Source: Nitrososphaerota archaeon
Lineage (GTDB): Archaea; Thermoproteota; Nitrososphaeria; Nitrososphaerales; CADDZS01
NCBI GenBank assembly: GCA_027314685.1
Contig: DAHVAI010000123.1
Coordinates: forward strand, 1-8,280
DNA length: 8,280 bases
Direction: 5' to 3'
Shown here one piece after another: positions 1 through 5,370 of this stretch. The translations under genes and the position numbers were made by a program. Positions within the stretch are counted from its first letter, which is position 1, and the number at the start of each line of letters is the position of its first letter. Under the pieces are notes generated by a model. It did no database searches. It saw nothing but the letters and a program-made list of their open reading frames with translations, and was not told the DNA's origin.

Positions 1-1292
1 GATTTTGTCTTGTTCTTCAAGTATGTTTCCTGCCGCTCTAGATCAAACATAACAGTTTTAATTTTCTGATTTGCCGCTTCCAGTTTCTTTGCTTCGTCGT
101 ACAGTCTTGAGGCAAGAGCTGAATTTGAATATACATCAAGATATGATTTGGGTGCATTCACAAACCTCAATTTGCCTCTCGATTCTTCGTCTACTTCCAC
201 CAGTTGATATTGCTGCAAATCCTGTACAACCTTGGACCTAATCACTTCGTCAGAACCGCCTATGAGTTCGCTTGCAAATGCGCGCAATTTTGCAGCAGTC
301 CCGATGTTCCATTCAATTCTGGACTGCTGTTTTGCAATAGCGGAAGCAAGTTCCTCTGACTTTGCTCGTGCTTCTGCTGAAGCTTTTCTCTGTTTAGTTA
401 GTATGAGGTTCTGAATTTGAACTTCATCCAATGCCTCACTCAAGCTCGAATACGATTGAATGATTGCGACTTTCTTTTCACGCATCTGAGTCCAAGCTCT
501 AGGTATGAAGGCACACACGTCGGGTTCAGCAGTGCTATTTTCCTCAGGGATCAATATGTAGCCAGTAGAACAATTCCGAAGTTTTTCTACAAACCGTATA
601 CTGGAAAGCGCCAAGGAAGCAATTGCTCTCTCATTCACTTCCGCAAGTCTTAGGTTTGGATCGACATCAACACCCGATACAATTTCTTCTATGAATTTCC
701 GAGATGTTCCCACCTTTCTGCCAAACCACTTCAGAAGAGAAATTCTCGAATCTTCGTCCGATGCCAGGGATTCTCGATACAACGAACTAAGATTTTGCTC
801 ATTCAACGTCTGAAGCGGTACTCCTCTTGTTGGTGGGAGCGCGTATTTCTCGCCAGGAATTAGCTTCCTGTGCCGGAACTCCTGAGGATTCTCCACCTCA
901 AGTATCCTCTCATCACTTGATGCATCCGTGAGAACCAGATTACCATGTCCAAAGAATTCCGAGTATAGATTGAATTTTTCCTCCGATCTACTGAGAAAGG
1001 TGAACCTGACAATTCGCTCATTGCCCACCTGATCAACCGAAGCAAGGTTTGTCCTTTCAATCTTGTTTCTCAAGCGAGCAATAAATCCGGAGGCAGCCGG
1101 TAGAGAGAGATTCTTAGTCGTGAGCCACGGGGCAAACGAGGACAACGCAACTAGCCTCTCTGGTCTTTCCGAGTGATTAAATCGGAGCAATGCTCCACCT
1201 TCAATTGAATACACTCCGCTTAGAAAGTATCCTTGAAGTGCTTCGGAGATCCTTTCAGTCAACAGGCTTATTTCTATCGACGAGAGCTCCAT
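1..1292 (-). CDS. rqcH: RqcH/NEMF (Rqc2, NFACT) family ribosome quality control protein, C-terminus off the left edge
   Basis: The reading frame is open from ATG 1292 to the left edge, giving 430 codons with no stop. An in-frame TGA lies three codons upstream, so this ATG is the first possible start. Family members bind stalled large ribosomal subunits that still carry peptidyl-tRNA and recruit tRNA-Ala, and bacterial RqcH adds Ala tails. Residues 1-140 match the NFACT-N domain: an IEIS start block, GNERIVRF (90-97) and EFFGHGNLVLTD (112-123). A helix-hairpin-helix-like stretch follows at about 190-215. A long coiled-coil arm runs from about 280, with YSSLSEALDE at 281-290, the usual entry to the coil, and RLYDEAKKLE at 396-405. 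The NFACT-R domain would lie outside the window. The family's conserved aspartates are both Glu here (E7 and E92), while the Arg after the second is kept (R93). Family assignment is firm. Activity in tailing is inferred only. Confidence 0.9.
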   Translation of the reverse strand, partial: MELSSIEISLLTERISEALQGYFLSGVYSIEGGALLRFNHSERPERLVALSSFAPWLTTKNLSLPAASGFIARLRNKIERTNLASVDQVGNERIVRFTFLSRSEEKFNLYSEFFGHGNLVLTDASSDERILEVENPQEFRHRKLIPGEKYALPPTRGVPLQTLNEQNLSSLYRESLASDEDSRISLLKWFGRKVGTSRKFIEEIVSGVDVDPNLRLAEVNERAIASLALSSIRFVEKLRNCSTGYILIPEENSTAEPDVCAFIPRAWTQMREKKVAIIQSYSSLSEALDEVQIQNLILTKQRKASAEARAKSEELASAIAKQQSRIEWNIGTAAKLRAFASELIGGSDEVIRSKVVQDLQQYQLVEVDEESRGKLRFVNAPKSYLDVYSNSALASRLYDEAKKLEAANQKIKTVMFDLERQETYLKNKTK

Positions 1293-1334
1293 TTCAGGTC
1301 ACGAAATGCAATTCTAATGAAAATAGCACCGAAA

Positions 1335-1344
1335 CTCTAAAAAG
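1335..1344. promoter_or_regulatory. Shared TATA-like box between rqcH and the EMC6-like gene
   Basis: CTCTAAAAAG on the plus strand reads CTTTTTAGAG on the minus strand, which is close to an archaeal TATA box. It lies about 45 bases upstream of the rqcH ATG, implying a leader of roughly 20 bases. It lies about 60 bases upstream of the TTG of the plus-strand gene, implying a leader of about 35 bases. It is the strongest A/T-rich box in the spacer, so one box may serve both directions. This is inference from position and composition. Confidence 0.35.
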
Positions 1345-1350
1345 ATGTCG

Positions 1351-1398
1351 AGGAGGAATTCGTTGGAATCATCGTTTCTCTTTGGATTAAGGTTGTGA
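1351..1398 (+). promoter_or_regulatory. Strong Shine-Dalgarno site and 11-codon leader ORF ahead of the EMC6-like gene
   Basis: AGGAGG at 1351-1356 is a perfect Shine-Dalgarno core. Six bases later a TTG (1363) opens a frame of 11 codons that stops at TGA 1396-1398, four bases before the TTG start of the EMC6-like gene. The main gene has no such site directly in front of its own start. The arrangement would suit termination followed by re-initiation, or a regulatory leader peptide. The frame is short and could be chance; the ribosome-binding core is the real signal. Confidence 0.3.
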
Positions 1399-1402
1399 GT
1401 CA

Positions 1403-1789
1403 TTGAGTTCAAGGCCCCCAAACAAACCCGTTCCGAGCACAGGTCCGACAATAGATCCATCGCTCCAAAGACACAAGCTATCTTTACTAGCATGGTATCG
1501 CGTTGGATTTGGCGCTGTTTCTGGTGCAATCGCCGGTCTGCTTAACCTTGTTACATTCACCGTGGACAAGATCAATCCCAACGCCTATTATGGAATTTAC
1601 ATCGGCATTCTTGTCTACATTGGTTCTTACTATCTTGCTAAATACGGCCTCCTGCAGGGGATAAACCCGAAGGACAAGAATAAGCTTGTAACTCAAGGTA
1701 TTGGCTCATTTACAATCATGTTCATCTTTTCTTGGATCCTATTCAGCACTTATCATGCTTGCATGACTTTCGCTGTTTGTCACATCTAG
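1403..1789 (+). CDS. Small three-helix membrane protein resembling EMC6 (ER membrane complex subunit 6)
   Basis: A 128-residue protein with a polar, Pro-rich N-terminus (1-28) and three hydrophobic segments at about 32-54, 61-83 and 98-118. The stretch WYRVGFGAVSGAIAGLLNL (31-49) resembles the first helix of eukaryotic EMC6, where an Arg is followed by a SGAxAGxLGL pattern. Spacing to helices 2 and 3, the charged linker (89-94) and the short tail also fit. EMC6 works beside EMC3, a member of the Oxa1/YidC insertase superfamily, in inserting membrane proteins, so this may be a partner of the archaeal EMC3-like insertase. No insertase gene is visible here. The start is TTG 1403; an in-frame stop at 1388 excludes a longer form and no ATG lies near the N-terminus. 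The stop codon shares a CTAG with the convergent gene. The gene call is good; the family call rests on pattern resemblance. Confidence 0.65.
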   Translation: MSSRPPNKPVPSTGPTIDPSLQRHKLSLLAWYRVGFGAVSGAIAGLLNLVTFTVDKINPNAYYGIYIGILVYIGSYYLAKYGLLQGINPKDKNKLVTQGIGSFTIMFIFSWILFSTYHACMTFAVCHI

Positions 1790-2478
1790 TTAACTCCTGA
1801 CTCGGTAATTTCAAAACCTATAGTTTTCCTTTTCGACAAGGGTTGCAGCAATGTCGCAGTACGCATCACGTCATTCCTCTCAAAGTGTAGCCTGTAGAGA
1901 GCAAATTGGGAGAATATCTCTCCAGTAGTCTCTCCTTCACCCAATTTGCCTCTCGATCTTGCAGAATTCGTGACAAGCACAGATATTCCTCGTGAATAAG
2001 CCAGAACAACGAGACCCCTAACGTAGAGAGATAGTGCCGTCTGCCTTGCAGCTATTTCATCATCTCCAAATTCGACTACAAAGTTTGAGGTAGCGTCGTC
2101 CACGACAACTAGCCTGCATTTGGAAAATATCTCTTCTTTAGCAACTCTTTCTGTTACAAATTTCTGTTCATCCACGCTTCTGACATAAATCGTATAGATA
2201 CCTTCCAAGATACTTTCGTAGTCTAACTTCCTAGCCTTTGCCATCTCAACGATCCTTTCTGGTCTAAATGATCCAGTGCAATCCACAAAGACCGAGCGAG
2301 GCTTGGAATCATCTGATTTGGAGCGTGTTGTCAGAAGGTTCTGGAATGCGAATTGTGTCTTGCCTGTACCAGCTGCGCCGAATACGTCAGTGAGACTGAC
2401 TTTTGATACTCCTCCGCCTAACAGATCATCAAATGCGCTACTCCCCGTGGAGATTCTCTCAAAGACCCTAGTACGCAT
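1786..2478 (-). CDS. RadB-like / RadA-paralogue RecA-fold ATPase
   Basis: A 230-residue protein made only of the RecA core, with no N-terminal helix-hairpin-helix domain. This is the size and form of archaeal RadB and other RadA paralogues, which assist RadA in homologous recombination. It has Walker A GAAGTGKT (34-41), Walker B RLVVVDD (122-128), the N-terminal STGSSAFDDLLGGG block (10-23) typical of RadA/RadB, and DCTGSFRPERI (66-76), matching the RadA DTEGTFRPERI block. In that block Thr68 stands where RadA and Rad51 have the catalytic Glu, so ATP hydrolysis may be slow or absent. After the fourth core strand NSARS (171-175) replaces the usual NQV motif. The start is ATG 2478. The gene diverges from LSm and converges on the EMC6-like gene with a 4-base overlap. 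A KaiC-like ATPase is the alternative, but FRPERI favours RadA kin. Confidence 0.8.
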   Translation of the reverse strand: MRTRVFERISTGSSAFDDLLGGGVSKVSLTDVFGAAGTGKTQFAFQNLLTTRSKSDDSKPRSVFVDCTGSFRPERIVEMAKARKLDYESILEGIYTIYVRSVDEQKFVTERVAKEEIFSKCRLVVVDDATSNFVVEFGDDEIAARQTALSLYVRGLVVLAYSRGISVLVTNSARSRGKLGEGETTGEIFSQFALYRLHFERNDVMRTATLLQPLSKRKTIGFEITESGVN

Positions 2479-2510
2479 CTACGAAATGACCGAAAGATTC
2501 TCCGACGTAT

Positions 2511-2520
2511 TACATATGTG
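2511..2520 (-). promoter_or_regulatory. Possible TATA box of the RadB-like gene
   Basis: The minus strand reads CACATATGTA about 38 bases upstream of the ATG at 2478. That would place transcription start some 10 bases before the start codon, a short leader typical of archaea. ACATATGT is also a perfect 8-base palindrome. Assignment is by position only. Confidence 0.3.
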
Positions 2521-2525
2521 GATAG

Positions 2526-2534
2526 CTTTTTATC
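2526..2534 (+). promoter_or_regulatory. TATA box of the LSm gene
   Basis: CTTTTTATC is close to the archaeal TATA consensus. It lies about 38 bases before ATG 2568, predicting transcription start near 2555 and a leader of about 12 bases. This supports ATG 2568 over the upstream GTG 2544, which would lie before the predicted transcript start. No Shine-Dalgarno site precedes the ATG, as expected for a nearly leaderless mRNA. Confidence 0.5.
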
Positions 2535-2567
2535 TCGAGTGCAGTGATTCGTGTAGCTGCCTTCCGA

Positions 2568-2810
2568 ATGTCTCAGGTCAAACGTCCGCTTAACGCACTC
2601 CAAAAGGCGATTAACAAGGAAGTATCTGTTCGTCTTAAGATGGATCTTGAGTATAGGGGAAAGATGACTAACGTGGACCCATACATGAATCTTATCTTGC
2701 AAGACGCTACCGAATACAACGGCGGCAATCCTTCTGCAAACTATGGGCGAGTTGTCATTCGAGGAAATAATGTCTTGTTCATAAAAATCTCAGATAGCTT
2801 CCAAATCTGA
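2568..2810 (+). CDS. LSm (Sm-like archaeal) RNA-binding protein
   Basis: An 80-residue protein covering a single Sm fold. The N-terminal helix block KRPLNALQKAINKEV (5-19) is typical of archaeal LSm. Sm1 follows with VRLKMDLEYRGKM (21-33) and VDPYMNLIL (36-44), including the Asp/Asn pair of the RNA-binding loop. Sm2 is GRVVIRGNNVLFI (60-72), with the RGN that contacts uridine in known structures. Such proteins form hexameric or heptameric rings that bind U-rich RNA and are thought to act in RNA processing and turnover. A GTG at 2544 would add eight residues not seen in the family; ATG 2568 fits both normal length and the promoter position. The last 21 bases overlap the end of the convergent RIO2 gene, so the final Sm strand and the kinase C-terminus are encoded on opposite strands of the same DNA. 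Confidence 0.9.
   Translation: MSQVKRPLNALQKAINKEVSVRLKMDLEYRGKMTNVDPYMNLILQDATEYNGGNPSANYGRVVIRGNNVLFIKISDSFQI
2783..2787 (-). terminator. T5 tract just past the RIO2 stop codon
   Basis: On the minus strand a run of five T's (in GATTTTTATG) begins three bases after the RIO2 stop. Archaeal RNA polymerase can terminate at oligo-T tracts without a hairpin, so this could end the RIO2 transcript, inside the antisense of LSm. The run is short and the call is tentative. Confidence 0.25.
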
Positions 2811-3689
2811 TCTGCCAATTACGTAACCCTCTGCGCTTGCTAAATTTATCTCGACCTTGAATTTCTTTCTAAAGAATTCAACTGACTTTGTAATATCATG
2901 CGCCAGTAGTTCCCTTGCATTTGGATGGGACGCGGACACGTATTGCGGCCAATCTATTATCCAAGGCAGATTCCCGTCGAAGAGAATGTTGTAATCACTC
3001 ACGTCGCCATTTACCATCTTGCCTTTGGTGTATGCCAATTTCATGTTGAGAAGAATTTGCCTCAACAGCACCTTAGGATCCTCAATGTCCGTTTTCCTGC
3101 AACGATAGAGCATCAGCCCATCAATCTTTGACATCAAGACAGCATGTCTGTCTCTAGCGATGAACTCAGGAACGTTTACTCCAGCTCCTTTCGCCCTAGT
3201 AAGTCCCTCGGCCTCTTTTTGGGCAGCGCCTATATTGATAGCAAGCCATTGATGTTGGCTCGAAACATCCACATATGTTCTAGTCTTTCTAGTGGAGCGA
3301 AAGCTCGTCCTTCCGATCCTGTAGAATTTTATCACAGAATTCTCTCCCGTGTCGTTTATCACGTCGAAAACATCAGACTCCTTTCCCATTCCGACCGGTG
3401 AACCGATTGCCGACACGAGTCCTCTTTCGACCAGCGTATGAAGCGCCAGCAGATCCAATCCCGCAGTATTCATGATATAGCCAAACTGTGATTTCATAAC
3501 AAAACCATAATAATTCAGTTTGCCAAGACGAAACTCCACCTGCTCCGGGTAGTAACCGGTCTCTCTCTGGAGCATTCGCAGAGGGACTGATTCGTACCGC
3601 GACATTGATTTTTCGAGAGCTTGCAGCACAATCCAGTCTTCAATTTCGAGATTCTTGATCGATCTCGCTGCGACCTGTGCGGATGACAA
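2790..3689 (-). CDS. rio2: RIO2-type serine/threonine protein kinase/ATPase
   Basis: A 299-residue protein of normal archaeal Rio2 length. An N-terminal winged-helix domain occupies about 1-90, which is what separates Rio2 from Rio1. The RIO kinase domain follows: phosphate-binding loop GMGKESDVF (100-108), ATP lysine in VIKFYR (K121), the Rio2-specific IGRTSFRSTRK flexible loop (125-135), a helix with WLAINIGAAQKEAEGL (148-163), catalytic loop NGDVSDYN (227-234, catalytic D229) and metal-binding IIDWPQYV (D246). Rio2 acts in late maturation of the small ribosomal subunit, probably as an ATPase switch. The usual His before Gly-Asp is Asn227; the other key residues are intact. The start is TTG 3689: the frame is open upstream to a stop at 3737 but has no other start codon, and this start gives the normal N-terminus. 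No Shine-Dalgarno site is seen. Confidence 0.92.
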   Translation of the reverse strand: MSSAQVAARSIKNLEIEDWIVLQALEKSMSRYESVPLRMLQRETGYYPEQVEFRLGKLNYYGFVMKSQFGYIMNTAGLDLLALHTLVERGLVSAIGSPVGMGKESDVFDVINDTGENSVIKFYRIGRTSFRSTRKTRTYVDVSSQHQWLAINIGAAQKEAEGLTRAKGAGVNVPEFIARDRHAVLMSKIDGLMLYRCRKTDIEDPKVLLRQILLNMKLAYTKGKMVNGDVSDYNILFDGNLPWIIDWPQYVSASHPNARELLAHDITKSVEFFRKKFKVEINLASAEGYVIGRSDLEAI

Positions 3690-4028
3690 ATGTGACCAGA
3701 TTGTCCCGTTTCCGAATTCTAAGCAGAGCAGACCTTAGCCGGCGCCTGTTTGCGAAGATGGAGATGAGAGATGCGACTTCGTTTTAGTGATGGTTTGCGT
3801 GTCAAAGATCTCATTGCAAAATCCGTATTTCAAGTTCAGAAGTTTGTTCTACTTCATAGCAAAGGCAGGAGACAATATGCGTTATGCGACGAAACATTCT
3901 GTATCGTAGTTGACTTGCTTGGCAACTTCATTACCTTTCGAAGCTTCGCATTCCCGTCACCGAAATACAGTCTGAGTGTACTAACTAATACTACTTCCAG
4001 AATAAGGTCTGGTAGAGATGTGAGATTA
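3690..4028. other. 339-base stretch without a convincing gene
   Basis: The stretch lies between the RIO2 start and the end of the eL22-like gene. No tRNA T-loop, C/D box pair or conserved protein is visible. Short inverted repeats are present: CGAAGCTTCG (3939-3948, a perfect palindrome) and CCAGA/TCTGG (3997-4001 with 4008-4012), the latter just past the eL22-like stop on the minus strand. TTAGAAT on the minus strand near 3716-3722 lies about 30 bases before the RIO2 start and could be a weak TATA element for a leaderless RIO2 mRNA. A plus-strand frame beginning at 3771 runs through this stretch but continues 153 bases antisense to the eL22-like gene, matches nothing known to me, and is not called. 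Confidence 0.5.
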
Positions 4029-4304
4029 CTACTCTTCCGCCTCTTCTTCGACCTTCTGTTTCACGAAAATAAATCGTCCCTCCTCACTCAGTATTCTGAA
4101 TTGCTTTTTCAAGTCTTTAGAGTGAATGTACCTTTTCAGGCATGTCTTTACCTGAGGACCGCTCACGCGTGTCCGATCTGACTTGTCCTCGAAAGTGACG
4201 ACGTCGCCCTTTTTTTCGCTCTTGACTGGGAGCTTTGATTCCACGAATTGTGCCAATCCGTCCCTTACTTCCCCTTCCAGTCCTGTTAGATCTACTTTGA
4301 CCAT
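4029..4304 (-). CDS. eL22-like (ribosomal protein L22e-like) small protein
   Basis: A 91-residue protein starting at ATG 4304, with AGGAGAAG about seven bases upstream inside the end of purA, and overlapping purA by 13 bases. It is therefore translated from the purA mRNA, probably coupled to it. Its order of elements follows eukaryotic eL22: an N-terminal strand with VDL, a DGL/F block (15-20), a VVTFEDKS strand (35-42), then VKTCLKRYIHSKDLKKQFRI (52-71), comparable to [23 protein letters not shown] in eL22, then a strand GRFIFVKQ (76-83) and an acidic EEEAEE tail (86-91), as eL22 also ends. It lacks the Lys-rich N-terminal extension of the eukaryotic protein. If correct, it is a peripheral large-subunit protein. 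Conservation is spread thinly over a small charged protein, so the gene is sure but the family is a strong suggestion only. Confidence 0.6.
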   Translation of the reverse strand: MVKVDLTGLEGEVRDGLAQFVESKLPVKSEKKGDVVTFEDKSDRTRVSGPQVKTCLKRYIHSKDLKKQFRILSEEGRFIFVKQKVEEEAEE

Positions 4305-5308
4305 TTTCGACTTCTCCTATCTATGATGTCAGTAGACTCCGCACCAGTCCCGATATAAACTACAGGGCTACCCAACTCAGATTCCACGTTTGATATGAAA
4401 TCCCTAGCCCTTCTCGACAACCGTGCGTAGTCTTTCAAGCCTTTTACCTCGGGGAAGACCGTATCGAGTTTGGTTAATGCGATCTGAGTGGCCGAATTGA
4501 TTTTGACAGCTCTCCTTGCAAGTTCAAAGTTGAACGGAGCCGCCCTCCTTAGCCGTCCCGTGACACTCCCAAACTCCTGCCATCCCCTCTTGATGGTCTC
4601 ATCCGTCTCAAGTTCTCCTGGGAGGTCCCCAGAACCTACACGGGTGAAATATGACTTGAAAACGACTAATACATCATCCACTCTCTTCGGCCCAATTCCC
4701 ACATCGGAACATATGCCCGATGCACTAACGTCCTTACTTGTGACAAATGGGTAATCTCCGAAGTAAAGCGAGAGCAGAGTTCCCTGAGTACCTTCCACAA
4801 TCACAAGTTCGTCTCTGTCCAGCGAAGAGTTAACCGCGCCCGTGACATCTTCGACGAATGGCTTTAGGGAAGGTTCCTGCGAGGCGATCCTACCCAGCCT
4901 CATCACTCTGTCAGAGTTAGCTGGACCTGTCCCAGTGCCGGTAGTCCCAATTTTGTTTTTCAGATGGCCCTCCTTGTCCAAGGTTATGTGTCTCTTCTCA
5001 ATTACCGCGCAGTTGTAGTCAACTCGTGTCCTAGAAGACGTTCCGGTTTCCTTCATTTCTTTCAACAGAACACGTGGATCCACCAAGACACCTGCTCCTA
5101 TCATGAGCCGGGTTCTCCTGTTTACAACTGCGCTAGGGAGCATGCGAAGCTTGATCGTTTTTCCATTGCAGACTACCGTGTGACCTGCATTGGGACCGAC
5201 GCCGCCCCTTACAGCTATCTTTGGATTATCTTTGAGCGCAACGTAAGAGATAATTTTTCCCTTGCCCTCGTCACCAAAGGCGCCACCAACAACAACTAGG
5301 CAACCCAA
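4292..5308 (-). CDS. purA: Adenylosuccinate synthetase, short archaeal form
   Basis: Joins IMP and aspartate, using GTP, to make adenylosuccinate, the first committed step from IMP to AMP. The protein is 338 residues, as in other archaea, about 90 shorter than bacterial PurA. Motifs in order: GDEGKGK (12-18, with D13 the expected catalytic base), GPNAGHTVV (38-46, with H43 the expected catalytic acid), GTTGTGTGPA (121-130), EGTQGTLLS (172-180), VTSKD (189-193), EFGSVTGRLRRA (245-256), ALTKLD guanine-binding block (277-282) and YIGTGAES (318-325). The start is TTG 5308, directly preceded in frame by TGA, and its product begins with the expected short strand before GDEGKGK. No Shine-Dalgarno site is seen. 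It is the first gene of a two-gene unit with the eL22-like gene, and a TATA box lies about 45 bases upstream. Confidence 0.95.
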   Translation of the reverse strand: MGCLVVVGGAFGDEGKGKIISYVALKDNPKIAVRGGVGPNAGHTVVCNGKTIKLRMLPSAVVNRRTRLMIGAGVLVDPRVLLKEMKETGTSSRTRVDYNCAVIEKRHITLDKEGHLKNKIGTTGTGTGPANSDRVMRLGRIASQEPSLKPFVEDVTGAVNSSLDRDELVIVEGTQGTLLSLYFGDYPFVTSKDVSASGICSDVGIGPKRVDDVLVVFKSYFTRVGSGDLPGELETDETIKRGWQEFGSVTGRLRRAAPFNFELARRAVKINSATQIALTKLDTVFPEVKGLKDYARLSRRARDFISNVESELGSPVVYIGTGAESTDIIDRRSRKWSK

Positions 5309-5351
5309 TCAAAAATCAGCTTTGGTCTTAGGAATGTACACTTTTTTGCTT

Positions 5352-5359
5352 CTTAAAAG
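5352..5359 (-). promoter_or_regulatory. TATA box of the purA operon
   Basis: The minus strand reads TTTTAAGA about 47 bases upstream of the purA TTG, within the 62-base spacer after the uppS stop. It predicts transcription start near 5328 and a leader of about 20 bases. It suggests that purA has its own promoter and is not only read through from uppS. Confidence 0.4.
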
Positions 5360-5370
5360 ATTAGCATCGT

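Noticed and set aside
232..653. Two plus-strand frames of 60 and 78 codons
   Set aside because: Both are antisense shadows of the long rqcH frame, which has recognisable domains throughout.
2544..2567. GTG 2544 as start of the LSm gene
   Set aside because: It adds eight residues outside the normal Sm fold and lies upstream of the transcription start predicted from the TATA box at 2526-2534; ATG 2568 fits both.
3719..3814. Minus-strand frame of about 31 codons upstream of RIO2 with a basic product
   Set aside because: It is too short, has no ribosome-binding site, and does not match eL39 or any other small basic ribosomal protein I recognise.
3997..4012. CCAGA/TCTGG hairpin after the eL22-like stop as a terminator
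   Set aside because: The stem is only five base pairs and no T-run follows on the minus strand.
3771..4181. Plus-strand frame of 136 codons with ATG start
   Set aside because: Its last 153 bases are exactly antisense to the eL22-like gene, the product matches no family known to me, and the part over the gap shows no clear ribosome-binding site. It is kept only as a possibility in the gap finding.
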